Positions 17,599-27,181 are shown, counted from the stretch's first letter. The stretch is 64,000 nt of DNA from Candidatus Methylomirabilis lanthanidiphila (GCA_902196205.1 CABIKM010000026.1:1-64000), one strand, 5' to 3'. Numbers and translations are program-made. Notes: generated by a model not told the origin, from the letters alone.

Positions 17599-19425
17599 AT
17601 GATAACAGGACCGACGCCGACTGAGAATACCTTACCGCTTCGGATTACCGGTTTTTCTACGCTGGCCGAGGCGCTGGATTATGCAGCCGGGGGAGAGACT
17701 GGATGTAATTTTTACGGAGACCGGGGTGAGCTATACGCAGTCCTGCCGTATGCTGAGCTTCGAGAGCAGGCGCGATCGCTGGCGCGACGTCTCATGAGCC
17801 TTCAACTCGAGCGAGGCGCTCGAGTGGCGATCGTTGCGGATACCGGCCCCGATTTTCAGCGCTTCTTTTTTGCCTGTCAGTACGCCGGTCTCGTGCCTGT
17901 TCCGCTGTCGGCATCACTGTTGATCAGCGGTCGCAAGCGATACGTCAGCCAACTTCGGGCGCTTTTGGCGAACTGCCTGCCGTCCGTCGCCATGGCGCCA
18001 TCCGAATTCTTTCCATTCTTGAGCGAGGCTGCCGACGGTCTCGAGTTGGTCCACATCGGCACACCGGACGCCTTTGATTGCCTGCCCGAAGCCCTGGAGG
18101 AGTTGGAGCCTCTGCGCCCTACCGAGATGGCCTATCTTCAATACACCTCGGGAAGTACCCGGTTTCCTCGCGGGGTGATGATTACCCAGACCGCGGTACT
18201 CGCCAATCTGGAGGGGATTGTTCAACAGGGTCTCCAGATTCGCCCCGGCGATCGAGCGGTATCGTGGCTGCCTTTTTACCACGACATGGGGCTTGTGGGT
18301 TTCGTGCTGGCGCCGATGGTATGCCAGGTCTCTGTCGATTATTTGAAAACGCAATCGTTTGCTATGCGACCCCGGTTGTGGCTGTCGCTCATGACGCAGA
18401 CGAAGGCGACGATCTCTTTCAGCCCGTCATTCGGATATGAGATGTGCGTGAGGCGCCTCAGGCAGGATGAGGCCGGCAGGTTCGACCTCAGTGCGTGGCG
18501 GGCCGCCGGGGTGGGCGCAGAAACCATTCGGCCCGGCGTCTTGCAGGAGTTTGCTAATGTGCTGGCGCCGAGCGGGTTCAAGGCGAGCGCGTTTGTAGCC
18601 TGCTATGGAATGGCGGAGGCATCCCTTGCCGTAAGTTTTGCGCCGATAGCTACTGGGGTGACCGTCGATCAGGTAGATCAGACGCTGTTATCGAAGTTTG
18701 GAGTGGCATCTTCCCTGAACGAGTGTGCAGCAGGATCAGAGTCCGGCAAGACGAACATCAGCCGATTTGTCAACTGCGGTATTCCCCTCTCGGGCATTGA
18801 AGTCGAGGTGCGAGACGAAAAGGGCCATGCGCTACCGGATCGTCACGCCGGGGTAATCTTCGTGCGGGGCGCCAATATGACGTCCGGTTATTTTGGTGAT
18901 CCCGAGAAAACTCGAAAGGTGTTGTCTCCTGACGGATGGCTCGATACGGGAGATCTGGGATACCTCGTAGAAGGCAGCCTTATCATCATCGGCCGCAAGA
19001 AAGATGTGATTATCGTACACGGTCGAAATATCTGGCCTCAAGATCTGGAGCACCTCGCCGAGGAGTTGCCGGAGGTCAGGCCTGGCGACGCGTGCGCGTT
19101 CTCGGTGGAGGGGCCTGACCGGACTGAGATGGCCGTCATGGTTGTCCACTGCCGGGAGCTGGATACCGCCAAACAGGCCGATTTCATCCGCCGTTTGCAA
19201 GGGTTAATCCGCGAGTATTTCGCGCTTGACTGTTTTGTCGAACTCGTTCCCCCCCGCACCCTGCCGCGCACGTCCTCCGGGAAACTCTCCCGTTCAAAGA
19301 CCCGGGAAGAATTTTTGGCTCGGAACGACATGGCCCGACTCTTTCACAGCCGAAACGGATCCGGTCACAACCGTTTTCCGCAGCCCGACCAGCAAGCGGA
19401 CTCATGCGCGGCGTCATCGCGCTGA
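17599..19425 (+). CDS. Fatty acyl-AMP ligase / acyl-ACP synthetase
   Basis: A 608-residue adenylate-forming enzyme of the FAAL class. Motif A3 is YLQYTSGSTRFPRGVMI, A5 is ACYGMAEASLAVSF, A7 is GWLDTGDLGYL, A8 is GRKKDVIIVHGRNIWPQDLE, and the catalytic lysine is in PRTSSGKLSRSKTRE. SWLPFYHDMGLVG is the FAAL form of A4. FAALs activate a fatty acid as its AMP ester and pass it to an acyl carrier protein; here the partner is the ACP at 20464. In Caulobacter an equivalent enzyme charges the ACP used for ceramide. The ATG at 17599 is preferred over an upstream GTG because AGGGGGTG lies at the right distance. The last 30 residues overlap the next gene. Confidence 0.88.
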   Translation: MITGPTPTENTLPLRITGFSTLAEALDYAAGGETGCNFYGDRGELYAVLPYAELREQARSLARRLMSLQLERGARVAIVADTGPDFQRFFFACQYAGLVPVPLSASLLISGRKRYVSQLRALLANCLPSVAMAPSEFFPFLSEAADGLELVHIGTPDAFDCLPEALEELEPLRPTEMAYLQYTSGSTRFPRGVMITQTAVLANLEGIVQQGLQIRPGDRAVSWLPFYHDMGLVGFVLAPMVCQVSVDYLKTQSFAMRPRLWLSLMTQTKATISFSPSFGYEMCVRRLRQDEAGRFDLSAWRAAGVGAETIRPGVLQEFANVLAPSGFKASAFVACYGMAEASLAVSFAPIATGVTVDQVDQTLLSKFGVASSLNECAAGSESGKTNISRFVNCGIPLSGIEVEVRDEKGHALPDRHAGVIFVRGANMTSGYFGDPEKTRKVLSPDGWLDTGDLGYLVEGSLIIIGRKKDVIIVHGRNIWPQDLEHLAEELPEVRPGDACAFSVEGPDRTEMAVMVVHCRELDTAKQADFIRRLQGLIREYFALDCFVELVPPRTLPRTSSGKLSRSKTREEFLARNDMARLFHSRNGSGHNRFPQPDQQADSCAASSR

Positions 19426-20330
19426 CGGGGGCGACCGGATTCATTGGAAGTGCCCTAGCTCGAAGGCTGATACAGGAAGAATGGTGGGTACGCGCGCTTT
19501 ATCGCTCACCATCCCCGCCATTACATCTCGCGGGCCTCTCACCGGAATGGGTGCGGGGGACGCTCGAAGATCGCGACTGTCTGGAAGCCTTGGTCGGCGA
19601 TGCGGATGTGGTCATCCATTGCGCAGGAGCCCTGCGCGGCATCACCGCCGCTGATTTTTACCAGGCCAATGTCGAGGCAGTCTCGCGCTTGGCCTCTATC
19701 GCCGCCAGCCGCAACCCCGCGCCCCGGTTTCTGCTCATATCGTCTCTCGCAGCTCGCGAACCTGAGTTGTCGCCCTACGCTGCCAGCAAGCGGATGGGGG
19801 AGGTCGCTCTATCAAAAGTCTCCGACCAGCTTTCATGGACCGCGCTTCGCCCTCCGGCGGTCTATGGTCCAGGAGACCGCGCGTTACTTCCCTTGTTGCG
19901 CCTGATGCTGCACGGGATCGCGCCCATACCCGGTTGCAAAGATGCCAGGTTCTCCTTACTCTACGTGGAGGATTTGGCAGAGGCCGCGGTGAAATGGCTC
20001 ACCGGCGAGGTCCGAGAGAAACGCGCGTTCGAGTTGGATGATGGACACCCGCAGGGATACACGTGGCATGAGGTCGTCGAGACCTTCGAACGGCTCAGGG
20101 GAAGACGGATGGTTTATTGTCAGATTCCGGAGTCGATCTTGAATCTGGCGGCCGGGCTTAACAAGACGGCTGCTTCCGTGATAGGATACTCTCCGATGTT
20201 TACTCCAGGAAAGGTGCGGGAGCTCAGGCACCCTGACTGGGTCTGCGATAACGGCCCGTTCCGCCGGGTGGTGGACTGGACGCCGAAGGTGCGTCTGGAA
20301 GAGGGTCTGCGGCTGACACTTGGCCTGTAG
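19404..20330 (+). CDS. cerR: NAD(P)-dependent epimerase/dehydratase, probable ceramide reductase
   Basis: A 308-residue extended short-chain dehydrogenase. The nucleotide-binding motif is TGATGFIGSALARRL (8-22), the HCAGA segment is in VVIHCAGALRG, SSLAARE carries the catalytic serine, and YAASKRMGE is the YxxxK pair. Substrate-site features are LRPPAVYGPGDRALLPL. In Caulobacter the homologous gene next to spt reduces the 3-keto group of the acylated sphingoid base (CerR). It overlaps the ligase by 22 bp and precedes the ACP by 133 bp, so coexpression is likely. The specific reaction is inferred from context. Confidence 0.78.
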   Translation: MRGVIALTGATGFIGSALARRLIQEEWWVRALYRSPSPPLHLAGLSPEWVRGTLEDRDCLEALVGDADVVIHCAGALRGITAADFYQANVEAVSRLASIAASRNPAPRFLLISSLAAREPELSPYAASKRMGEVALSKVSDQLSWTALRPPAVYGPGDRALLPLLRLMLHGIAPIPGCKDARFSLLYVEDLAEAAVKWLTGEVREKRAFELDDGHPQGYTWHEVVETFERLRGRRMVYCQIPESILNLAAGLNKTAASVIGYSPMFTPGKVRELRHPDWVCDNGPFRRVVDWTPKVRLEEGLRLTLGL

Positions 20331-20463
20331 GAGAGCGACTTCTTAGTTTTGAGTTTCTAGTTTCTAGTTTTCAGTAGTAATTGAAGAGACATGGGAATCG
20401 CGTAGTCTCTCTACCAGTCAAATCTGACTCATAACCAAAAACCAAAAACTTTTTAGCTTACAG

Positions 20464-20712
20464 ATGGCTCACTACGAAACGATACTGCCACAGCTCTATG
20501 AGATCTTGAAACCGTTCGCGCAGGACGGCCAGACCCTTTCCGACGAAACGGAACTGGTGGCCGACCTCGATCTTGATTCAATGAAGGTCCTGGAGATCCT
20601 GCTCGAGGTGGAGGAGCGGTTCGATATCTCTATTCCGTTAAATGTCATACCGGATGTACGGACCATCAGGGATTTTGCTCGCCAGATCGAGCAGCTTACG
20701 GAGCAGAAGTGA
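20464..20712 (+). CDS. Acyl carrier protein dedicated to the ceramide pathway
   Basis: An 82-residue ACP. The phosphopantetheine attachment serine is in LDLDSMKVLEI (S39), in the form DSM rather than the DSL of the housekeeping AcpP. The predicted helices match the four-helix ACP fold. It is flanked by the reductase and the serine palmitoyltransferase and overlaps the latter by 4 bp (GTGA), which means translational coupling. I infer that it carries the acyl group made by the FAAL to SPT or to the ceramide synthase. Confidence 0.87.
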   Translation: MAHYETILPQLYEILKPFAQDGQTLSDETELVADLDLDSMKVLEILLEVEERFDISIPLNVIPDVRTIRDFARQIEQLTEQK

Positions 20713-21899
20713 CAGCGCTTTTGGAAAAATTCCGACAACTCGCCGACGCCCGTGAGGCGTTGACACAATTAAGTCAGGACCCCTTTCGGGTGACGATTGA
20801 GCGGATTCTGTCGTCGACGGAGGCTATTGTAAACGGCCGTCCCATGATTCTGGCCGGCACGAATAATTACCTCGGTCTGACGTTTGATCCCCAGTGTATA
20901 GAGGCGGCGGTCCGGGCGGTGCAGGAGCAGGGAACAGGTACGACCGGATCCAGAATGGCGAACGGCAGCTTCAGCGGGCATCTTGCGTTGGAGCAAGAGC
21001 TGGCGGAATTTTTCGGGCGCCGGTGGTGCGACGTGTTCTCAACCGGCTATCTGGCCAACTTGGGGGTTATTGCGGCGCTCACCGGCCCAGGCGACGTGAT
21101 CCTGATCGATGCCGATTGTCATGCGAGTATTTATGACGGATGCCGGATGAGCGGGGCGGACGTTATTCGATTCCGGCATAACGATACGGCCGATCTCCAT
21201 AAGCGCTTGAGGCGTCTTGGGAAACGGTGCGCCAACACACTCATTATTGTTGAAGGTCTGTACAGCATGCTCGGCGATCGTGCGGCACTGGCGGAGGTCG
21301 CAGCCGCAAAACGCGAGTACGGCGCTTATCTGCTGGTCGATGAGGCCCATTCGCTTGGGGTGCTGGGGGAGCACGGTCGCGGACTGTCGGAGGAGGCCGG
21401 CGTTGAACAGGATGTCGATTTCATCGTCGGAACGTTCAGCAAAAGCCTGGGCGCCACCGGCGGATTCTGCGTCTCGGATCATCCCGAGGTAGACTTGGCA
21501 CGATATATCAGCCGTCCGTACATCTTCACCGCGTCGCCTTGCCCATCGGTCGTCGCCTCTACAAGAGTCGCCTTGCACAAACTTCAGACTGAGCCGGAAC
21601 TGCGCGTGCGGCTTTGGGACAACGCGCGCCGGTTGTACGACGAGTTGAAAGGGTTAGGATTCAGGCTGGGCCCGGAACCCAGTCCGATTATTGCAGCCCG
21701 GTTCGGCCAGAAGGAAGAGACGATCGCCTTCTGGAACGGGCTCCTTGATCAAGGCGTCTACGTCAATATGATATTGCCGCCGGCAGCGCCGGACGGCAGC
21801 AGCCTGCTCCGGTGCAGCGTGAGCGCGGCGCACACGCCGGATCAGATCGACCGCATCTGCCAAGCCTTTGCATCAGTCAAGTTTGCCCTGTCGTCATAG
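20709..21899 (+). CDS. spt: Serine palmitoyltransferase (alpha-oxoamine synthase family)
   Basis: A 396-residue PLP enzyme. The family core is clear: NNYLGLTFDPQ (about 52-62), GTGTTGSRMANGS, DVFSTGYLANLG, DADCHASIYDG (H that stacks on PLP), LLVDEAHSLGVLGEHGRG, and the PLP lysine in TFSKSLGATGGF. Condensation of serine with an acyl thioester gives 3-ketosphinganine, the first step of sphingolipid synthesis. Related enzymes (BioF, Kbl, HemA) share these motifs; I choose SPT because of the neighbouring ACP, FAAL, reductase and ceramide synthase, and because no biotin genes are near. The start is a GTG at 20709 within the ACP stop. Confidence 0.85.
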   Translation: MTALLEKFRQLADAREALTQLSQDPFRVTIERILSSTEAIVNGRPMILAGTNNYLGLTFDPQCIEAAVRAVQEQGTGTTGSRMANGSFSGHLALEQELAEFFGRRWCDVFSTGYLANLGVIAALTGPGDVILIDADCHASIYDGCRMSGADVIRFRHNDTADLHKRLRRLGKRCANTLIIVEGLYSMLGDRAALAEVAAAKREYGAYLLVDEAHSLGVLGEHGRGLSEEAGVEQDVDFIVGTFSKSLGATGGFCVSDHPEVDLARYISRPYIFTASPCPSVVASTRVALHKLQTEPELRVRLWDNARRLYDELKGLGFRLGPEPSPIIAARFGQKEETIAFWNGLLDQGVYVNMILPPAAPDGSSLLRCSVSAAHTPDQIDRICQAFASVKFALSS

Positions 21900-21900
21900 T

Positions 21901-22032
21901 CTCGCCGACCGGCGCTGGCTGAAGACCATCCTTTCGGCACCGGACGACCTGCTCTACCCCTGGGGACTGTGCGCGTGGGCCTTCCTGTTCTCTGTGAATC
22001 ATGCCGTCGAACGTTACCCGAGACAGCGCTGA
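21901..22032 (+). pseudogene. Possible short gene remnant downstream of spt
   Basis: A 43-codon open frame without a start codon reads like protein (WLKTILSAPDDLLYPWGLCAW and then FLFSVNHAVERYP) before a TGA at 22030. It begins right at the spt stop. I suspect the tail of a lost gene, perhaps removed when the low-GC sulfotransferase segment was inserted, but a chance frame cannot be excluded. Confidence 0.25.
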
Positions 22033-22074
22033 CAATTCAGTCATCAACTGCAGTCATAACGAGTACAAGGATCG

Positions 22075-23004
22075 ATGCGGCCGGTATTTATTGGCGGGTG
22101 TGAACGGAGCGGTACCACTCTACTGGGATCTATGCTGGGTGGTCACAACGATTGTTTGTGCGTACCGGAGATGCAGTTTAAATTTAATATTTTGCGGCTT
22201 ACGGCAAGTGGCGATCAGAACTCAGTTGATACGGTAAATATCTTGCGCAGACTAAGCGACCGATCCCGATTTAGAATATGGGAGCTGGATGTGGCTTCAG
22301 TGACTCACAAAAGGCTGTCCTGCCGGGAATTGATAGAATGGATTGTTACCGCCTACAGTCAAAAGGTCGGTAAACCCGCGCCAGCGGTTTGGGTTGACCA
22401 TACCCCTGCAAATATCAGATATGCGTGGACGTTGTTACACCTGTTTCCAGACGCCAAAATGATTCACATTATCAGAGACGGCCGTGCCGTTGCCGCCTCG
22501 ATTCTCCCGCTGGACTGGGGACCCAACGGGATAGACTATGCGGCCCGTTTCTGGGCAGAAAGGTTGGCGTATGGCCTTGCTGCAGAGTCACTATGGCCGG
22601 ATAAGGTTATACGGATTCGATACGAAGACTTGGTGCAGTACCCAGAGAACACTTCGACGGAACTCTGCAAGGCGTTGGCAATCAACTATGAATCTGCAAT
22701 GAGTCAAGCAACAGGCTTTCAAGTGCCAAAGTATTCCGCGAGCCAACATACCCTGATCGGCAACGCACCGGACCGGGCGCGAGTCGATGCCTGGATGAGG
22801 GAGCTCACGTCTAGACAAATCGAGATCTTCGAAAGCATCGCGTCGGATCTATTGGAGTCGCTGGGCTACGTCCCCAAGTTTGGTCTGCATGCCAGACGAA
22901 TGTCACGGATGGAAAGGATTGGTTCAGACCTCCGCGAGCTGTACAAAAAGGAACTCAACAGACACCGTAAGCACAGAAGGAAGAAGACTACCATACCTTC
23001 GTGA
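22075..23004 (+). CDS. PAPS-dependent sulfotransferase family protein
   Basis: A 309-residue sulfotransferase. The 5'-phosphosulfate loop is GGCERSGTTLLGSML (about 7-21) and the 3'-phosphate site is IIRDGRAVAAS (about 140-150); HTPANIRYAWTLLHLFPDAKMI lies between. It would transfer a sulfuryl group from PAPS to a lipid or glycan. Base composition is more AT-rich than the flanking genes, which suggests later acquisition. The C-terminus is very basic (KELNRHRKHRRKK). Position in the ceramide locus suggests sulfation of a sphingolipid or of a linked glycan, but that is inference. Confidence 0.8.
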   Translation: MRPVFIGGCERSGTTLLGSMLGGHNDCLCVPEMQFKFNILRLTASGDQNSVDTVNILRRLSDRSRFRIWELDVASVTHKRLSCRELIEWIVTAYSQKVGKPAPAVWVDHTPANIRYAWTLLHLFPDAKMIHIIRDGRAVAASILPLDWGPNGIDYAARFWAERLAYGLAAESLWPDKVIRIRYEDLVQYPENTSTELCKALAINYESAMSQATGFQVPKYSASQHTLIGNAPDRARVDAWMRELTSRQIEIFESIASDLLESLGYVPKFGLHARRMSRMERIGSDLRELYKKELNRHRKHRRKKTTIPS

Positions 23005-23183
23005 CGCTTACGGGTTTGCCGGTGAAGATGATTCCAACGCTCTTCCTGTCACCAGACGAGGCAACCTACGGACGTCGTTATATCCGTCCGTCGTGTGCGT
23101 GTGTGATACCGTAACCCTACGCCACTACAGATTCGCGGACTCAGCAATGCGTTCTTCACGGCGCTGTCCTGGTTGACGCGATA

Positions 23184-24464
23184 ATGGTACAGGTGGGACG
23201 TCCGAAGTGCGTACCAGGTGCCATGCGCACTGCCGCAGGTCTCATGATGGTTGATGCTGTTATGGTGGATTGTACCGCAAAGCACCCCGGTGAGGTCGGA
23301 GGATCAGTCGCGCCACCGGCGGCGAAGGGCGCGATTGCGCTCTTTTTGTCCGATCTATCGGGTGGTGGGTCCAAGCAACGCGCCCTTACTCTGGCCGACG
23401 CATTCGCCGCCAACGGATACAGGGTCGACATAGTAGTGGTGCGCCCGGAAGGCCAGTTACGCAGTAAATTGCCGAATCGCGTACGGCTCGTCCCGTTGCA
23501 ATTCTGGCTGGCCCGTCTCTCTGTAGTGCGCAACACTGAACGCCGTCAGCTATGGGCGAATATACCGGCCCTGGTACGCTATCTGCGATGCGAGCGTCCA
23601 GATGTCCTGCTGGCAACAGGGAATTACGTCAACTTTGCGGCAGTATGGGCGTGTCGCTTGGCGCGTACGGGAACCCGCCTTGTGTTGCGCGCTTCCAACC
23701 ACCTCTCGCAGTCTGCGTGGAACCCGAACAGGAAAACCCGACCGTTGCGACCCGTATTCGCACGACTGCTCTATCCTTGGGCCGATGCTATTATTGCCGT
23801 ATCGGAGGATGTGGCGCGTGACCTTGCTCGTGTAACCGGGATTCCGCGTGAGCGGATTGCTGTCATCCCTAATCCGGTTGTAACGGGTGAGCTCGAGGAG
23901 AAGGCACGGTCTCCTTTGGACCATCCCTGGTTTCGGCCAGACCAGCCGCCCGTAGTACTCGGCGTCGGTCGACTCGTCTCGCAAAAAGACTTCCCCACTC
24001 TGCTTCGCGCCTTCGCCCGGTTACGCGTGAGGCGCCCCATTCGGTTGATGATCCTTGGCGAAGGAAAGGTTCGTACGCAACTCGCTTCGCTTGCCCAACA
24101 ACTGGGAATCTCGGAAAACACCTCGTTTCCGGGCTATATGGACAATCCCTATCCCTATATGGTGCGCAGCGCCGTGTGTGTCCTTTCCTCCGCCTGGGAG
24201 GGATTGCCGGGCGTGCTCATCGAGGCGATGGCCTGCGGCTGCCCCGTCGTGAGCACCGATTGCCCGGGCGGTGCCGCAGAGATTCTGCAGGGCGGCGTGT
24301 ACGGGCCCCTCGTGCCGGTCGGCGACGACACCGCACTGGCGATGGCGATCGAGTCGGTATTGGACAGTCCTCCGGAGCGCGAGCACTTACAAAAGCGGGC
24401 ACGTTACTATAGCGCCGATCGCGCGGTGGAGCAGTATCTGGAAATACTGCTTCCTGAGGATTGA
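23184..24464 (+). CDS. Family 4 glycosyltransferase, first of a tandem pair
   Basis: A GT-B-fold retaining glycosyltransferase (up to 426 residues). The acceptor domain begins IALFLSDLSGGGSKQRALTLA (about 49-69); the donor domain contains VLGVGRLVSQKDFPTLLRAF, LMILGEGKVRTQL, FPGYMDNPYPYM and the GT4 glutamate motif SSAWEGLPGVLIEAMACGCPVV (about 332-353). It is similar to the next gene throughout. The start is uncertain: ATG at 23184, or an internal ATG at 23244. It probably adds a sugar to a lipid- or polymer-linked acceptor made by this locus. Confidence 0.85.
   Translation: MVQVGRPKCVPGAMRTAAGLMMVDAVMVDCTAKHPGEVGGSVAPPAAKGAIALFLSDLSGGGSKQRALTLADAFAANGYRVDIVVVRPEGQLRSKLPNRVRLVPLQFWLARLSVVRNTERRQLWANIPALVRYLRCERPDVLLATGNYVNFAAVWACRLARTGTRLVLRASNHLSQSAWNPNRKTRPLRPVFARLLYPWADAIIAVSEDVARDLARVTGIPRERIAVIPNPVVTGELEEKARSPLDHPWFRPDQPPVVLGVGRLVSQKDFPTLLRAFARLRVRRPIRLMILGEGKVRTQLASLAQQLGISENTSFPGYMDNPYPYMVRSAVCVLSSAWEGLPGVLIEAMACGCPVVSTDCPGGAAEILQGGVYGPLVPVGDDTALAMAIESVLDSPPEREHLQKRARYYSADRAVEQYLEILLPED
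24228..24304 (+). repeat. 77-bp exact direct repeat shared by the two GT4 genes
   Basis: The 77 bp from 24228 to 24304 recur without a mismatch at 25543-25619, 1315 bp downstream, in the same position of the paralogous gene. Flanking codons differ at many positions, so the identity of this block is above the level of the rest of the genes. It encodes MACGCPVVSTDCPGGAAEIL and following residues in the donor-site region. Confidence 0.85.
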
Positions 24465-24561
24465 CCTGGAGGGACCACTCACCGATATTAAAAAGGGGAT
24501 GATTATGCGATGCCTCCAGTTGCCTTGAAGTACATCATGTGCAAGCATCGCGCGCTTTAGG

Positions 24562-25905
24562 GTGGCTGGCGCTGCCATGGTGAACGATGTTGGAGGGCGA
24601 CCTGATGGGGTCATAAGGCGAGGCGCTCAACCGGCGGAGAAAGCTGTCATCGCGCTCGTTGTGGCCAGTCTGCGCGGCGGTGGAGCTCCACGGCAGGCGG
24701 TGATCCTCGCGAATGCATTTGCCGCACGCGGACAGATCGTCCACCTTGTGGTCATTCAACCTGAGGGCGCACTGAGGAGTGCAGTCGCGCCCTGTGTACG
24801 GCTTGTATCGCTCGAATCCCGGATGCTCCGTCTTCCATTGGTCCGCAGTAACCGCCGCCTTCAGGTCGTGGCAAGCATACCGCCGTTGGTACGTTATCTG
24901 CGCCACGAGCGTCCCGATGTTCTGGTCGCTGCGGCGAGCCATGTCCACCGTGCCGCGATATGGGCGCGCTGTCTGGCACGCACAGAAACCCGTCTTGTGT
25001 TGCGCGCAAGCAACCATCTGTCGCGCTCGGCGTGGAATACCAAGAGGTGGCCGCGACCGTTGCTGCCGGTGTTTGCCCGGCTATTTTATCCATGGGCCGA
25101 CGGGTTCATCGCGAATTCGGAGGGCATTGCGGACGATCTTTCGCGTGTCGCCGGGATTCCGCGTGAGCGGATTACGGTCATTCCGAATCCGGTCGTCACA
25201 CCTGAGCTCAAAGAGCAGGCGTGCGTACCGCTTGACCATCCCTGGTACCGACCAGGTCAGCCGCCCGTGATCCTCGGCGTCGGGCGCCTCACCACCGCGA
25301 AAGACTTTCCTACCCTGCTTCATGCCTTCGCGCGGCTGCGCGCAACCCGCCGGGTTCGGCTGATCATCCTCGGCGAGGGTAAAGGCCGTTCACGGCTGAC
25401 CGTGCTTGCCGAACAGCTTGGCATCGCCGCCGATCTTGAACTGCCGGGCTGGATGGATAATCCTTATCGGTATATGGCGCGCAGTGCCGTGTTTGTCCTT
25501 TCCTCGGCCTGGGAGGGGTTGCCGAATGCGCTCATCGAGGCCATGGCCTGCGGCTGCCCCGTCGTGAGCACCGATTGCCCGGGCGGTGCCGCAGAGATTC
25601 TGCAGGGCGGCGTGTACGGACCCCTCGTTCCGGTCGGTGACGACGCGGCACTTGCCGAGGCTATTGCATCGGTGCTCGACAATCCGCCTGAGCGCGAGCG
25701 TCCGCAGACGCGAGCGCGCTACTATAGCGCTGATCTTGCGACGGAGCGGTATCTCCAGATATTACTCGGTGTTGCCGGTATATCCCAGCCTCACGAACCT
25801 GAATCAGAGAGCGCGCGGCCGGGCGCTGATGAGGCGTACGCCCACAGTCCCACACTGTTGCCTCAGCGGCCCGGAGAGCGCGCCGGTGTCCTCCGTTCGG
25901 AGTAA
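24562..25905 (+). CDS. Family 4 glycosyltransferase, second of a tandem pair
   Basis: A 447-residue GT4 enzyme, paralogous to the preceding gene. Shared blocks include LRGGGAPRQAVILANAFAARG at the N-terminus, VLRASNHLSRSAWN, GVGRLTTAKDFPTLLHAFARL and SSAWEGLPNALIEAMACGCP. The last 40 residues are a unique tail (PESESARPGADEAYAHSPT). The GTG at 24562 opens the frame; the ATG at 24577 is an alternative. A conserved 77-bp identical tract links the pair. Duplication probably gave two sequential sugar-adding steps. Confidence 0.85.
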   Translation: MAGAAMVNDVGGRPDGVIRRGAQPAEKAVIALVVASLRGGGAPRQAVILANAFAARGQIVHLVVIQPEGALRSAVAPCVRLVSLESRMLRLPLVRSNRRLQVVASIPPLVRYLRHERPDVLVAAASHVHRAAIWARCLARTETRLVLRASNHLSRSAWNTKRWPRPLLPVFARLFYPWADGFIANSEGIADDLSRVAGIPRERITVIPNPVVTPELKEQACVPLDHPWYRPGQPPVILGVGRLTTAKDFPTLLHAFARLRATRRVRLIILGEGKGRSRLTVLAEQLGIAADLELPGWMDNPYRYMARSAVFVLSSAWEGLPNALIEAMACGCPVVSTDCPGGAAEILQGGVYGPLVPVGDDAALAEAIASVLDNPPERERPQTRARYYSADLATERYLQILLGVAGISQPHEPESESARPGADEAYAHSPTLLPQRPGERAGVLRSE

Positions 25906-25911
25906 GTAACT

Positions 25912-27081
25912 ATGCGTATTGGCTTTCTTTTCAACCACTACTCGCCGCACCAGATGCCTCACGCGGCGCCCTATGCCTACGAACTGTCGCGCCGGTACCC
26001 GGAATTCGAGGTGGTCATCGTTACCTCGTCCGAGGCCGAGGTCGCCATGGCCAGGTCGATTGGCGCGCTCTATCCGGGGCATCGTTGCAGGCTCGCCCGT
26101 CTCTACTCGGCCTGGTGGTATCGGCTGATCGATCCTCTCGTGTCATTACTTGTGTTCGGTCGCAAGAATCGAATTCTAAAGGATAATCTTGACTTCTTTC
26201 GCGGCCTTGATGCGCTGGTATCGCCGGAACGGCACTGCCGGCGGCTGCATACACAATACGGATTGCAACAACTCAAACTGATCCACACGCGGCACGGAGC
26301 CGGCGACCGCGAAGGAACGAGGGAAGAGGAGGTCGCGCTGTTCGACTTCGTCCTGTTGCCCGGGCAGAAAAACGTCGACCGTTTGGCCGCAGCTGGATAT
26401 CTGAAACCCGGGCGCTACGTCGTAACCGGCTACCCCAAGTTCGAGGTGATTCGCGGTTGGGATCGCGGAAGGCGGCGCCTGTTCGACAACCCCAATCCGG
26501 TGGTGGTCTATAATCCACACTTCTACCAGCCTCTCTCCTCATGGTCCAGCATGGGACATGCGGTCCTCGACTTCTTTGTCGCCCATCCGCAGTATAACCT
26601 GATCTTCGCACCGCATGCGGTGTTGTTTGAACGCCGCTGGCGTCACCACGCCTCACTGCCTGCACGGTACAAAAAGGCCTCCAATATCCTTATCGATACC
26701 GATAGCCCGGCCTTATCGGATATGACGTACACGCTGGCCGCCGATATCTACCTGGGAGACGTGAGCAGCCAGATCTACGAGTTTCTTCTCGAGCCGAGGC
26801 CCTGCATCTTTCTGAACGGGCATAAGGTTGCGTGGGAAAATAATCCCCACTATGCCCATTGGCGGTTTGGCCAGGTCATCGACGACGTTGCGCGCGAACT
26901 GGGTCCGGCGCTGGCTGCCGCTTCAGACACCCACCCGCGATTCCTGCCCGAGCAACTGGCGGGTTTCGCCTATACCTTCTACGAGGAGTCCGGAAGTACC
27001 GCGGCGCAACGCGGCGCCGATGCCATCGCCACATTTGTGGTCGGCGATTCGCAAGCCGCTGTAAGTCTCAGTGCCGCCTAA
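25912..27081 (+). CDS. CDP-glycerol glycerophosphotransferase-like (TagB/TagF-type) protein
   Basis: A 389-residue GT-B-type protein. Recognisable blocks are IHTRHGAGDREGTREEE (about 123-139), a donor-domain GYPKFEVI, VVYNPHFYQPLSSW (about 199-212), LIFAPHAVLF, and YLGDVSSQIYEFLLEPRPC (about 283-301). The HGxGDR and DVSS..YEFL motifs match the poly-glycerophosphate transferase family. It could transfer glycerol-phosphate or a related unit onto a surface polymer or lipid. It follows the GT4 gene by 6 bp, so it is cotranscribed. Confidence 0.7.
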   Translation: MRIGFLFNHYSPHQMPHAAPYAYELSRRYPEFEVVIVTSSEAEVAMARSIGALYPGHRCRLARLYSAWWYRLIDPLVSLLVFGRKNRILKDNLDFFRGLDALVSPERHCRRLHTQYGLQQLKLIHTRHGAGDREGTREEEVALFDFVLLPGQKNVDRLAAAGYLKPGRYVVTGYPKFEVIRGWDRGRRRLFDNPNPVVVYNPHFYQPLSSWSSMGHAVLDFFVAHPQYNLIFAPHAVLFERRWRHHASLPARYKKASNILIDTDSPALSDMTYTLAADIYLGDVSSQIYEFLLEPRPCIFLNGHKVAWENNPHYAHWRFGQVIDDVARELGPALAAASDTHPRFLPEQLAGFAYTFYEESGSTAAQRGADAIATFVVGDSQAAVSLSAA

Positions 27082-27181
27082 GCGACCGAGTGGCGGCTGG
27101 CTCATGACCAGCCCTGCGGGCGCACTCTCAGGCCGCAGACACAGCGACACACCTCCTCTCTCGTGAGACCCCATCGGATTA

